Assembly (NCBI RefSeq): GCF_002443255.2
Contig: NW_019211457.1
Span: 51,562,617 to 51,626,616 of the forward strand
Length of the DNA stretch: 64,000 nucleotides
Direction of reading: 5' to 3'
Origin: Varroa destructor
Taxonomy: Eukaryota > Arthropoda > Arachnida > Mesostigmata > Varroidae
The notes below the pieces were generated by a model. That model worked only from the letters and a program-made list of their open reading frames with translations. It did no database searches and was not told where the DNA came from. Positions 15,041-28,350 of this stretch are shown here, piece after piece. How positions within the stretch are numbered: the stretch's first letter is position 1; each line of letters opens with the position of its first letter. The translations under genes and the position numbers were made by a program.

Positions 15041-17719
15041 ACTCTTGTTTGATTTGACTGGTCCATGTCAGTCCCGTCAGATGCCAATTACTTCTCGGTT
15101 CTGATAGTTAGGGCAGCCGCCTTCGAATAGTTAGTTACACGCAGACAGAGCTGCCATTTTAACGTAGGCTAAGCATCGCTGCCCTGCTATTAGCGGTGCT
15201 CTAATACCGCTTCCTGCCCTGTTACTTTTGTTATTTGGAGAAAGTGCGTCAGCATCTGGGATACCTACAACGGCCGAGTTTGCTCTAACGGCGCCGCAGT
15301 TAGATCCTTCTAGCATTTCCAGCTTTTTCCGGTTGTTCCAGTTCGTTTGGATTTTTAGCGAGTGTTCCTGCTTACCTAGTCCCTATTGGCCTAGGCTGTC
15401 ATGTTGTTATCGAAAAGAGTCTAAACAACAGAAAAACCTATCCAAAGTTACTGAGGTACATATCCAGATGAATAGTCGTCTCCTGCCACTTCTGGCAGGC
15501 GCGTTCTTCTTTAAAGCAAACCGGTATAGCGAGTAGCAGAAAAATAAGAGCAGCAGCGCACCTGAAGAAAAGAGTGCCAAGAAAAGCAGCAGTGTACGCT
15601 GGCTCTGATTGAAGATGGCACCAGGGACGCATTAACATTGATGACAGCGACGTCGACGGGGTAGCAGCAGTAGAAACGAACGAAATCAAAGAGCGAGAAG
15701 CTTGGTTAAGACCAGCCCTCCACTGGGTTTCTGTTAGAGTGAAAATCAAAGAAGCCAAAAAATAATGAAAGCTATACGGCTACTCACTAGTTTGTATTGC
15801 TAGTTAAGTTGTTGCTAACCCTCACAGCAGCACCTCTGCGATCGGTCAGCCACGTAGTGTTCCACCTTCATCGGAAATTGCAAATGCATCCAAGAATTAA
15901 GTAAAGCCATAATTGTGATGCTGCCTCTGTCTCGTTTGTATGACTTCTCGTCTTCGCTTTTTGTTAGAATCTCCTACTGCCCCTAAGCTTTTCCAGCGCT
16001 TCTATCGATGGTTTTGACGGGGAAAACGGCAGCTTACGTAATAGCTTATTTCTGCTGCTGTTATTTCTGTTGGCCATCAGTAACTATATTGCTAAATAGC
16101 CAGGCAATAAACATAGTTTGCACTTGCAGACGCACGAGATCCACTCTGTTTTGCTAGCTCGCTCACTTAGACGACGTCTTCTGCTGTGCGTGTGCGATCG
16201 AGGCTGGGGATTTCTTCTGTCGCGCTAATCACTTGGCAGCACGAAGCGCATCTTCCTCTTTCCTGTATCGGCGCTATCCGGAATAGAGGTAAATACCGAA
16301 AGGGCACCCATTCTTCACCAGTCAACTCCGGCACCCCATTCAGACATGGGCTGCCGCCGCCGCTTTGTGCTCCCTCCAAGTTGAAACTGTAAGGGCAGCA
16401 ACGGCAGTACTATAACGATACGCTCCTCAAACTCAGGTTGCATCTCATAATTTTTACGTGTTCGTTTAGGCATCGTGCGAGACCAGCCACGTTGAAGACA
16501 GCGGCAGTCAGTAAATAGAACGAACGAAAGCTTTGGATGGAAACGTCAGTTATCGCCATTGCAGATCGACATCGGCTCAGTGCAGTACTCAGATATCGAG
16601 GCGGTTCTGAAATAGTCTATATAGCTCGTAAGAAGTGTTCATGCGCTTATAACGATAAGAGCGCTTGCAATGGTAAGCTTTTGTGGGAATGGATGCACCT
16701 TATATTGAGCCAAATCTGTTTTTTACGGAGTCCATGTAGAATCACTAGAATCTGAGTAAAAGTGACAATCACGCAGCTGTGCTGACACATAACGCAGTAG
16801 TAATATTTAGATTAACAAAAAATTTGCTTTCCCATACGTTCATAACTATCGTTTTATGTAGTCTAGTGCGGATATACCGAAAAATTTTGCTACGTCTTTG
16901 TTCATTGTGACGAAATAGTGATGTGTTCCTTTGTTTTTAATTCCGTATTAATAGAACTATACAACGCTTTCCGGTAAACAATAGCAGCAAAATAAAAATG
17001 CAAAAATTATTATTATTAAAATTCGGTGTACCGCTATAGAAATACACGAATCTTCAAACAAGTTTAGCTATGACTAACTGCTTGAACACAATAGATCGAC
17101 ATACGGTGTTCTTATATAATATAACAAAACTTCAAAAGGTCCAGTCATATTGATATGTTCAATAGAAAATGGTTATTTCTTACCCTCTTACCGCAGAACC
17201 AATTGTTACGTTTATTTACTTTATTCTCTTTGGAATCAGCTCTTTCTGCTCGGTTTGAAGCTAAAATAATAATTTTTTAGCCCATACAGACTGCCATCAA
17301 CATAGGAAGCGTTTAAAGGTGTCTAGATATTATAATTTAGGAATTAGATGCAGTCAACGTTTATTTGATCAATCTTTCATTCATACTATAAAGCGATAAT
17401 TGTTCACGTTGGGCAAATATGGACCGTTTTTTAGCTATCGTCTTACTATAAAGACTGCAAAACCGTGAAGTCGGCAAACCGTAATTACAAAAAAATTAAA
17501 CATCAACTCATATAGGCAGATAACAGCCTGAATCGCTCTACCTATTATATGGCCAGAGGCGTGAAAGCGTAACTTTTTCTCGCTGCTTTCATCTAATGTG
17601 ATCAAGGTAACTTGTCTAACTATAGAAAACCGCTGGCTGTGAATAGCCGACGATAGCATACCAGTTACGGCAGTAAAGATCATCAAGTTAAGATGTACGC
17701 AAATAAGGGAAACCAAACT

Positions 17720-17800
17720 TTACATTTTTTTTTATTTTTTATATTTATTTATATTTTTATATATATATTTTTTTTTATTTTTTATATTTATATTTATATT
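17720..17800. repeat. T/A-rich low-complexity run (TTTA/TTTATA)
   Basis: About 80 nt consisting only of T and A, built from TTTTTTTATTTTTTATATTTAT-like units. It abuts and slightly overlaps the left arm of the palindrome. Confidence 0.9.
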
Positions 17801-17859
17801 TAGCCAAACATATATAGTTTAGTATAGTATACTAAACTATATATGTTTGGCTAAATATA
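17795..17859. repeat. 65-bp perfect palindrome (two 32-nt arms, 1-nt centre)
   Basis: Bases 17795-17826 are the exact reverse complement of 17828-17859, with a single G at 17827 between them. The arms are not simple AT repeats: each contains the unique core AGCCAAACATATATAG. An AT/TTTA low-complexity run lies directly to the left. Such a sequence can extrude as a cruciform. Confidence 0.95.
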
Positions 17860-18988
17860 GCTAACGGAAACGAGATATATCAACTTGCTTAATCATTCAG
17901 CAATAATTTAGAAAAAACTATACGCAGTAATGCTAAAGTTCTAATAGGCGTCGCTGGACATCAATCAAGCTTTGTAATTATCTATGAACTCAGTCGTGAT
18001 TGATGGCTAAAACACAATGGTTCAGAAGCAGCTGCGAGTTTCTCCAAAGTCGTTCCTACTTATGCTTCAACTCTCCGACACAAGAGAAAATGGCAAGGGC
18101 CTATGTTACCATAATGATTGTCAACAAACATAAAAAGTACACTGTCATTATCTAGGCCGTTTTTTATATAAAGAGTACTCTGATACTATAATTATGCCAT
18201 ATATCACTACTCTTCGCAAACCTGTAGCCCACCTTTGCCAAATACTATTAGCAATGTAAAAACGTGATTAAATCTGTGTATTTTTAGTTTGAGGCAAATA
18301 TCATGGCACACGTTGGTAATTATTCGATGGCAAAATTAATCCATGCTATTGCTGATTGTTATGCGTCAAAGTAAAACCTATTTGCATACTAACACACTTC
18401 AGGCAGACTGAAGCAGAACTGATGTAACGTACAATAAAATACTTTTACAAGCTCGAGAGGAGAAAAGGCCCTAGTACAGCTCAACCGGGAGAACGATCGT
18501 TCGAGTTTCGCCCTTCTTCCTATACTCATTCGCGCAGGCTCAAGTTTAACGATCGACCTTAATTAGGCTTCGCTACAACGGGGTCGCCACGGATCGTAGG
18601 TAGGTAGCAGCAGCAGCCTAGTGTCGATAGCCCTACTCTGAACCCACATTGCATTTTCTACAAGAAGGATCAACACATCCATGTGGATGCCATTTATGTA
18701 GGGGATAGGCGGGTACAGTTAGGCTGCTACATATCGTCTGAATAACTTTTGATGCTTGTAATTAGCTACTTTGTATGAATCCGCTAAACATCATGACACG
18801 ACAGGACTATCTGGGGCTCTGCTCGTTTCGGCAGTGTTTGTGGCGCGACTGAGTTTGTTACGCCAGAATTAGCTCGATTGGTATGAAACGTCGACATCGC
18901 GAAAGCTAGACAATACCTACACAGCACTTTAGCCAGTTTGAAGATTGTTGAGTATTAAACGCGCGGCTTAATAATTGAAAGACAAATC

Positions 18989-19014
18989 GAGAGAGAGAGA
19001 GAGAGAGAGAGAGA
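18989..19014. repeat. (GA)n microsatellite
   Basis: Thirteen GA units, followed by a purine-rich tail. Confidence 0.97.
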
Positions 19015-19296
19015 AGGAAGCAGAAAGAACAAGTATATTGCTATGCCAAGTTTCCTGTTAAAACTTAGATTATTACCTAGACTTTTTCTGTTGACCTCCG
19101 GCTGCTAAGTTGAAAGGTTTTAGCAAAGGGGCTTACGCAAGCTGGCTAATTTAGCTTTGCTTTGTTCTAGATAAGACGCGCTGAAAGCAACTGAAAAGTT
19201 GTTAATCGGTATATTCATACTTACAAGATAGAAGCTTCAATATTACACTATTTTTACGACAAGTCACCAATGATCCTGTGATTTGCTATGTCATAT

Positions 19297-19312
19297 TATA
19301 TATATATATATA
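19297..19312. repeat. (TA)n microsatellite, short
   Basis: Eight TA units. Confidence 0.9.
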
Positions 19313-20781
19313 ATGAGACAAAGAAATCTGTCGTCAGAATTAAATAAGCAAAGCGTCTAGAAAAGAATGTCATTACATTGTAAGATGGGGAAGACCTATG
19401 GGGCGGTTAGGAGTAGGAGAAGTTTCAGCATTGCCCCTGTCCGTGAACTTTCAGGCAACCAGTTGGGAAAGACCGCAGCCCAAAAATAGGGATTAGAGTT
19501 CTTGTGAAATCCTGCACGTACATAGAAAGATATGCTGCTAGGGTCAGCCGCCGATAGCAGTAAATTCATGGGGATATCTAAAGGATGACACCAGGACGAA
19601 CTAGTTGCCTCAGCTGCTTGTTCAGTATAACAGTCCAGGTGCAATTACCTCTGACAACCGGATACCTCGACGCTGCGGGATATTCCATAGCTTCTCACAA
19701 AGTTACGCACTCGCCCAGCTGGGCATCATCCTCATTCCTCAGCGGGTTTCGCGGCGAACCTCTCAAACGCAACCATCGTCACGGTACGTTGTGCAACATT
19801 TTGATCCCCCACTTTCTAGCCGGATCCCCCACATAGTTAACCGTCAGTGTTGGTCCGTTCTCTCGCGTTCATAGTACTATTCAAAGTTAAGTAATGAAAA
19901 TGGACCTAACAGCCGGAGTGTTACCTAACAGTTGTCAGGTAGCAGTAAACTCTTGAAGCCAGTAATTGGCAGACAACTAAGAAAATCCACCGGTTTTATA
20001 TTAATGTTTCTCTTGTCTTCGTTATTCGATGTGCTTTGCGTGTTCTGCATGTTTTATTTAACAAGTCATCCTCGGAGGTACGCACGATGTGGCCCTTTCT
20101 CGTTGTCGCTAAGAAGGCTTGAAGCAGACTTCAGATTTGCCGACACAAACTCTGTCAGCCGCGGATACCAAATAGCATTGCCGTAGTTTGCGCAAACCCC
20201 TTCAATTGAAAGCATGAAGGGTAGGCCATAGATCATATGGCGAGCTACCATGCCTCAATACCATTAGCTCATCCCCTTTCAGACCCACTGACCCAAAATC
20301 TGAATTCTAGCAGCAATAAAATTTTGAACAGAATCAGAATATTCCAGATATAAACAGAAGCAGCAGCATTAGCAGGGCGTTAACGGCTCTGCAGGAAGTA
20401 GCCTTAACAGTAAAACGAACAGGCGTGAAGCACTCTGTTCATTTTTCTTCGTATATCTCTGAACTACACGTCGCGGAATATCGCAGGAAAGACAGGAGCG
20501 TCGTGCGCGGTCTTTTGCTTCGATCAAAATTGTCGTTTCCAATGGCAGAACCAACCGGGGCTGCCATCACTGTCATACTAAAAACAATAGCTACTGGCTT
20601 CAGCAAGAACACCAGTACTTTCTAGAAGGGGCGGCTGTATTCATTAAAAAGATGAATCGTTCGCTCATTCCAGACAGTCAAGCCAGCATAACAGCACCCC
20701 CACACCTTACTTCGCATTAGGTCGCGCAACCACAACACTCGATATTCTTGGGAACCAGCAACGACTCTTAAAACAACAGAA

Positions 20782-20796
20782 CCCCCCCCCCCCCCC
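20782..20796. repeat. Poly-C tract (15 nt)
   Basis: An uninterrupted run of C followed by TTTT. Confidence 0.95.
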
Positions 20797-22234
20797 TTTT
20801 CAGGTTTCAGAGGGAAATGACTTCAGGCCGTGGAACCTTTCCTGTGTTTGGCTGTCTGCCTTCCTAATATCACCAAAGGTTTGAAGGACAGAAGAGCAAG
20901 CCAGTGACGATGCCGTAGTAGCATGCTTACGCCTCGCGTGCCAAGAAGCTTTACGCATAAGCCAAACGAAGACAAGCAAACGAGCCTTTAACGCAAGCTA
21001 GAGCGGTCGGGATAAATTTGAATGAAGGAAACCGCGTTTCAGATAGTCAAAATGACACAAAGTAGGATACCGAAGAAGAAAGGAGAGAGCGAGAAAAAGA
21101 GTTTGCGAAAGAATGAGGCAATATATTTGCCCGATTACAATTTTTCTTGGGAACGCTATCTACAGACTGAAATTGTTGAAAAACAAGTGAAACAGGCCAA
21201 TTTCTTCGCGTTACATAGCTTATTCGCTAATAACAGATTACACCTGCATCTTGAGATTTTCAACTGTGTTCTCATTTAGAACACTACAGTTAAAATAACG
21301 TAAATTAATAACGGTGAAAGCAAGCGATTCTGGATTTAGTTTTCAGCTACTGAATCCAATGAAGTACACACAAACGGAGTAGAATGTGCAGATCGAAAAG
21401 GCGGATAGCCACTTGAATAGATGAGCAGAGTCTGAAGTGTCAAAATACGATTACACGGTACACAATTCATGTTACGGCTGTAACCGTTAGTCACCTATTT
21501 CACTATTTTCTGTTCTATATATTGCATTTCCTTTTCCTAATTTTCTTTTCGATGGCAATGCGACTAACGGCTCTGGCCGCAGCAATAGCCATGACAATGA
21601 TATGAGCCGTACGAAACACACCTTGTCGTTTCAGTCTTTGGCTAAATCTGCGTGGCCGACGACATATCAAGTTGTTACGGCCACAGGATGCGGGTTCGAG
21701 GAGAAATTCGAATGCTAAAATGAATAGGATAAAAGTCACAGCTGAGCGACAAGACGAGTCTTCGTTCTCTCGACTCAGCCTTCTGTCACTGGATCGGGTT
21801 TTTCGGATTTGTGTGTACACGGCATGTTCCACATTGTAATTTCGACTCAGTGTGATTGTTATGTGTCACACTCCCTTGGCCATATCAGGGCAGGCCACGT
21901 CGAGGCAGGCAGGCAGACAGGCCGGCCGTGTAAAAAGATCACTGCCGTTACGTTTTCCAAACAACCAAGATCGTCTAGGTTCCTCCAAGGTACCCCCGCG
22001 GCGCCCTCTGCCACCCTCGTAACTTACACTTGACCACATTCATATATACGCATACAAACAAGCACAAATACACAAAACGGGTACACTCGCGCGAGCTGTT
22101 GGCTCAACGAGGAGGGGACGACTGTCAGCCGTAAATTGGGTTTTAGTTGATGTGAGCAGTTTAGACGGAGACGGCAGTTTTGTATGATATTTGGATTCGT
22201 TTGTATGCGCACACACTTTCTGCTCCTATTTCTC

Positions 22235-22252
22235 TTTTTTTTTTTTTTTTTT
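22235..22252. repeat. Poly-T tract (18 nt)
   Basis: Eighteen consecutive T. Other T runs of at least 14 nt are at 27295-27310, 47688-47705 and near 60542-60555. Confidence 0.95.
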
Positions 22253-23975
22253 CGCCCCCTTCACATAGTATTAGCTTACGATAGAAACACATTGTGAAAA
22301 ACGGGTGTACGGTAACTTCGAGATGGGCGTCGCAGGAAAGGCCGACCCACAATCAGCAGCTACCATTGAATCCATAAACGACAGCAATAATCGTGATGGT
22401 CGCCCGACTAGAGCAGGTGCTATAACCGACAACAGCAGACACATCGGAAGAAGCTGCTGGCGAAGTATAGAGTTCGCCATATTTCTATATAACAGCTACC
22501 ACTAATGAAGAACCGAAGAGCGATTGTATCTTTATGTCAAATATGAGCATGATGATTAGTACTGGAGATGTTCTTCAGCAGCATCGAACAGTTTACTCAT
22601 TCAAGGGACAACATGTATAGCCTCTGGAAGAAGCCAGTCATTTAAGGGAATACTGTGCTAACGCAGCAGAAGAGTACAATTTGACATATTTATTTGATAG
22701 CTACCTAACAAAAAACTTCTATTGCACTCAGCTGGAAACTGAGTGGCAACATATGCCGTGTACGTGGGATATAACATCGTACCACGAAAGCCGTCAGCAA
22801 GTAACAAATTAATTGACGAAGTCTAACCAAGACAATGGTCGAAAGATACGCTCAAAAACACAACCGTACATATGAGCTTAGAAAATTTTTCATTATTCAA
22901 TGATATATTCCAGTACTCCGGTATTTATTTGGTAACGGCAAACAAAATAAAGCTTGATTTTCTATGTTTTTGAGCTTGAAGCGTTGGAGGGTAAGGGCAC
23001 TGTGTATATATTTATGTCTGAGATGTATTAGTACAACAACTACTGCAAGTGACCTGTACAGTAAAGTAGATGCCACTTTTACCTTGGCAACGTACACTAT
23101 TCGATCTACATCCGTTTCTACTATTGCCCGAGATACTGCACATTTGTAGGTTGTCCTCGATGAGAGCCACGCAATTCCATTCTTTGGAGCTGAATTTGTA
23201 GATGATAGCCCTACGCTGTGAAACCGTGTGATACGCGATATGTGTGTGAGTCCCCCCTAATATATGTTTGTGTCCATCTTGGTTTGAGTGTTTCTGTGTG
23301 TGTGCCTTTACGTTGCCGCTGAGATATTTTATATAGTGTGTTTCGATGTCTGGGGAGTGATGAAGCACGTTTATCTCGATTTCCCCACCGTCGTCCCTCC
23401 GACGTTTCCTTTAGTTCACACCGCCCTGATCCATCCCAGTACTCTACGGTTTCCTTCTGTTTCTTTTTCTTTCCAAATAGCAACCAAAGAACTGAACAGC
23501 AGCCTCTGGAGTGTTAGAACAATAGTCATCCCGCTCGTCTCTCGTGTTTGCGCTTCGAGTTTTTTTCTCTACTCGACCCTTCGTTCCTATTAGTCACGAT
23601 CGAAGGATAATAACCGACCCGCACAATAATAAATCCTCGTTAGATGAGCCTCTCCTGCTTAGCTTATTACGATCATTTTCATAATTCGCTTTCTACGTTC
23701 CATTGTAACTGACCTTGCCGATAGGCCAACGGTGGTTTTAGCTTCCAGTAAAGTAGCAGAAATAGCACCAGACTCCCCCGCGGTAGCAGCAACGGACGGC
23801 CGGTGCAGCATATACGGCCTTCCGCGTACAAAGACAATAGAATGTCTCTAGCACACATTTAGTCGGCGTGACCATTTTCGGGAAGTCACTTGCAGTTGAA
23901 GATAAAAGATCGACCCCTGGAGACTAGCCATCAGTTTGGCATCATTAAATTGCAAATCGCCCAGATTCGTCTAGC

Positions 23976-23989
23976 GGGGGGGGGGGGGG
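23976..23989. repeat. Poly-G tract (14 nt)
   Basis: An uninterrupted run of G in a GC-richer neighbourhood. Confidence 0.95.
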
Positions 23990-26410
23990 CGATTGACTGG
24001 CGCGAAGGGACCCTGGCGGCGGCTCGAGACGGCACACATCCATAATCCCCAAGCGTACGGGTATGTCACAGGGGTTTTCGCGCCTCGATTTGAGCGCATG
24101 AGTCATAAAAGCAAAACATTGAAAAGGGGGCTGGGAGCAACCAGGCAGCTAACTAGGCACGCCTACTCAAGCAAAAGCCATAGCAGTTTGAGTAGTAGAA
24201 AAGCGGATGAGGATGAATATCGATGAAATAGACGGGACTTATAACTTCTCGATCGATGCTCTCTTTAGGACGACTTAACCGATGGTTCTAACTCATTTTC
24301 CTTACTTCGCCTTTCGCAGTCTTACTCTCAAGACCTCAAACTGTCTTTGACGTTATCGTACAGAGAAGTATGTATTTATTCGCGTGCCAGTCATTAGACA
24401 GAAGGCGAAGATCTTTTCGAGGTCACATCCGCAAAATCGGTTTTGCGACTTTAATGATGCATCTTTTGTCGAACTCATACAAAATCAATACCCCGGATCT
24501 GTTCAGAAGTGTCTCTTGTTACTTGAAGTGCTAGACAAAAAATTAAGCATATCACAGTTTGAGTTTGGAGTTTTTGAAATTGTACATTTTATTGCAGTTT
24601 TCAGAAAGGCATTATCTTAAGTGCATGACTTTCATGACGGCATCTGTCCAGCCTTAATATTTTACGATTTTTTACTTACTGGAGATACCTCTTTCGTTTT
24701 CCTTCGAACACATGCGTTCTAAAGCAAATAAGAAGTCACTCCGGAAGACGTCGAACCTCGAGCTTTCATAGAGTTTTAAAACCAGAGTACGAATAGGAAA
24801 ATTAATAAAAGCTTCAATAGAGACGATCCTGCCGAATATCCCTTAGGCCCAACGCTCATAAGTGTTTTATGGGTTACTTGCATGTAGAAACACATCGCAA
24901 GCACTTAATAAGTGTGTAATGTTCTACTCCACTACACCGGCACAATGAAAAAAGCACAAGGATAAAATAGATCTAGACATCTGCAACTACCTTCCAATAA
25001 CCCTAAATAAAATCTAGACTCATACCGCTTTTGTGCACTAGCTTAATTTTACTTTGTTGCAGCATAATCACCATGCATATCTTCCACAATCTTCGGGGAT
25101 TTGTCCACAGAGCAGCGAACAAACAAACTGTAGTAATATTAATAAGCTTTCGACAAATTACTATGACTAATATGAGAACGCTCATCTTCGTGTGTGGAAT
25201 TTCAACATAGCTTATCCAGGGAGGCGTTTTCCAAACAAAGCTTTTAACCCACCAGCTCTGTTAATTGTGCTCTATGGCAACGTTTTATACGATGTACGCT
25301 ACTATATCGGTGCATGCAACGATAGTTCATGCACGATTACAGAGAGCTTGCCCATCGTACCTGCCTACGTACTCTACATACATATTTAGAACCAACGGAT
25401 AGTGGAGATTATGGCTAGCTAGTACAGACATTGTTCTGCCACGGATGCGGAAACATTCGCGCCGATAACAAACACAGATCTGGTCAACACGACTACTCAA
25501 GTAGGACACTATGTAGCTCTGGGAATGTATTCGTTGAAAATGCTCGTCGAACCTGATAACCAGTCAAGATGCCCTGGTCGGCAAGCCGCGCTACTGAACG
25601 CCATAGATCTATCAGTTGTGATGCCAGACATATCGCAACAAATCTCAATAGTGAACTATCTCGGCATACCAGCGGAAAGCATATCATGCGTATATATATA
25701 TGGAATGACAGGCGGCACGAAAGAAATCAAAGATATAAGGGTAAATGTAGAGCACACGTCTCGGTAATAGAGGTATATCAGCATCGGTAGCTTGTAGTCA
25801 GAGCGAAAAACCAAATAGTGAGTGACGTTGAAACTGCAACAAAACATGATAGAACACGATGGAAATTTAAAGCGAAAGACGACAAAAAAAAAAACCGAAG
25901 TTATCGCTATTTCATATTACCTAGATAATGGCTACACGTTAAAGGAGATGCCTATCAGATAAAGGTGTACTTCTATACCTATATATGTTATGTACGCACA
26001 TACATGTCAAAGCTATGCCAGAAAATTATATACACACGGAATTCAAAAAAAAAGGTGGAATGTGGTGTGTATGTAAAAACCCTACGTTCGCCTTTGACTT
26101 CGCTCCATGAAAGTAGTAGGTATGTTTTGTGACGTTTGCTAACACCGAGGAAGTAGAGTTTACGTGGAAAACCATAGTTTAGCAACGAATGGGGCGCTAT
26201 CGTGGCCGAAAGCAGAGTTGCCCTAGCTGGACCCAGCGAACCTTCCGAGGCAGACGTGAATTCTTTGTTAGGGTTTCCGTTCCCACCCGCTGTCACGTTT
26301 CCCTGCTTGCTTAGTGAATCTCCCTGCTCTAAGGCAGTCGACTTCCCAAGATCGTCTGTTGCCCCACAGATACATTTTACAGCCACTATACTTTCATCCG
26401 CCGAAATGAA

Positions 26411-26430
26411 GCAGCAGCAGCAGCAGCAGC
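26411..26430. repeat. (GCA)n trinucleotide repeat
   Basis: Six to seven CAG units, with a second shorter CAG/CAA cluster at about 26452-26470. On the plus strand one frame would read poly-Gln, but no supporting gene is seen. Confidence 0.9.
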
Positions 26431-26715
26431 TTCTGGAAGTCTTCAGTTTTTTCAGCAGCAGCAACAACAGTTCAAAGCAAATGACACAGCTTCATATGTA
26501 GGAGTTATTTACAGGCAAACAATGGGTAGAACAAATGGAATAAGGTATTCGCATGAACGTCTGTTAGACTTAGAGCTGTAAAAATGCAATAGATAGTACG
26601 CTGCTAATATTACGAGAATATGTTCATTCTATTTTATATTGTGTGCTTAAGCTTATCTGGTTTGATGAAAAATACACGGTTTGTAGTGTACGCGGTTCCA
26701 AAAAATAGAACAACG

Positions 26716-26732
26716 ATAATAATAATAATAAT
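26716..26732. repeat. (AAT)n microsatellite
   Basis: About six AAT/ATA units. Confidence 0.9.
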
Positions 26733-26813
26733 GATGTATAATTTGAAAGGTGAAAGAGTGATGGAGATAACATGAAAAAGTTGTAATGTCAGAGCTGAAT
26801 CTATGCACATAGA

Positions 26814-26821
<8 letters not shown>

Positions 26822-26902
<81 letters not shown>
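26822..26902. repeat. Compound (AT)n-(GA)n microsatellite
   Basis: Twelve AT units run directly into about 28 GA units with one AAAG interruption, then GGAG-type variants to about 26917. Confidence 0.97.
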
Positions 26903-26906
<4 letters not shown>

Positions 26907-28350
26907 AGGGAGAAAGGAGACAGGGACTAAACAACGTACTTCGTAGCAGAACAATATTACAGGACAATAGTTACATAATAATAATAATCAGTGGCTGTTT
27001 GATAATTACCGCTAAGTTACAACATGAGCGCATAAACAGATTGCTCTTCAACATCGAAATCTAACTGATACTTAGATCTTTCTACACCTTTTATGTCTCA
27101 CATTTAAAGTGAACTTATTTAAAGGCTCCCATCATAACCAAGGACAGTATTGGCGTACACTTACGGTTCTGCTCTTTCATTGTACACGACGTAAAATAGC
27201 GATACGACAAAACAAAGCCTGAAATATGCCCCGATAAAAATAAATAATACAATTGTACTTTTTCGGTCAACTAGCATTTGGGAGAAGCAGTCAGTTTTTT
27301 TTTTTTTTTTAATTATGTTGTTCGTTGATATGACAACAAACGTCTGAAATAGTGGCGCTAACTGTAATTACACACTCGTACCAACGATCTAGGAGTACTC
27401 TTGAAGACGATGGATCTCTTTAGCTGACGGAGCTTACCTCAGTGGAAAAGCCTCTCACTAATAAAAAAAAAAAAGTCAGAACAGAATGATCAAAGAAATT
27501 TTATAAATAAGAGCCCCTATTTTTTCTGAGAAAAAATCTTGCTAGGTACGACGGCTACAACGGTCGAGCAATGGACGTTCCAAGCTAATCAAATAATTGT
27601 CTAACCTCCGTCACAGACAAGCACGGCAACGTCGCGACGGACTACATAAGTCATATTTTTAATTTTAATTAGTTAATAACCAATCTTTTGGATACTAGTG
27701 ATCGGTTCAAGTAGTCATGCCCTCACCTATTTATTCAATGCAACATTTATCACACAGTCTGTTACCGTGTGACTCTGTGATATCTGCCAAGTTTCTTCTT
27801 GAATTGAGATTTTAGGTTTGCCCCGCAAAAATTGATAAGAGCGCTTTAAGGTATTATGGTCTCGATCCGGAGGCATCTGTTTAGAATTATAGACGTATCG
27901 TACGAATTTCGTCTTTTTTATTAGAATGAACCCATTAGCCATTCACTGTTGTAGGTACTTCTAGTCCGTACCTGCCGTACTACTCCAGCACGGTTATATC
28001 AACTGAACAATATATATATGAAATCTCCAACTGTAAACACATAAATGAAGAACAACTTTTCCGTACCAACCAAATGGGCTTGCCCAAAGCGTTTTGGGTC
28101 TCAGTACAAGCCATCTATCAGTAAATAAACTTAACTACAAATTTAATTGGACCCTTAATATCGATGTATGGGTTCTCGCCAAAGAGGCTAAGCCCGTTAG
28201 AATTTCCTATCCGTCATAAAAATAATATCACACGAAATACTTCGACCCGGTTAAGATTATTGAGTTAAAGCTTGCTGACAATGAGGATCATTCCAGATCA
28301 ATCAATAAACAAACAATACGCCATCTTGCTTCGACTTATTCATTACTCAC

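Larger units (their letters stand above)
1..28350. other. Left 28 kb: probable intron 5 of the sushi-MAM gene, no firm exon
   Basis: Exon 5 ends at 28351 with a strong donor, and no acceptor-exon pair completing the MAM domain was found to the left. The stretch is therefore read as intron with possible undetected short exons. It alternates AT-rich sequence with GC-richer patches (about 9.0-9.8, 11.0-12.0, 13.3-16.4, 19.4-20.9, 21.8-24.2 and 26.1-26.5 kb) that carry CAG/CTG runs and many overlapping stop-free frames. Two splice-bounded phase-1 microexon candidates are noted under findings. No transposon protein or RNA gene was recognised. Confidence 0.5.

Noticed and set aside
18465..18510. 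tRNA/SINE-like AGCTCAACCGGGAGAAC and GTTCGAGTTTC boxes
   Set aside because: The two boxes are too close together to leave room for an anticodon arm, and no flanking repeats or tail were seen.
21022..21279. Plus-strand ORF with FSWERYL, similar to the start of an MBT repeat
   Set aside because: Only the W-x-x-Y-L step matches. The A-P and following MBT residues are absent and no splice context supports it.
25988..26467. 159-codon minus-strand open frame, the longest in the window
   Set aside because: It begins in leucine/lysine-rich low-complexity sequence and includes a poly-Cys run produced by the CAG repeat. No motif was seen, and the start is an alternative codon or a chance ATG.
26653..26967. 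104-codon minus-strand frame of Ser-Leu repeats
   Set aside because: A translation of the compound microsatellite.
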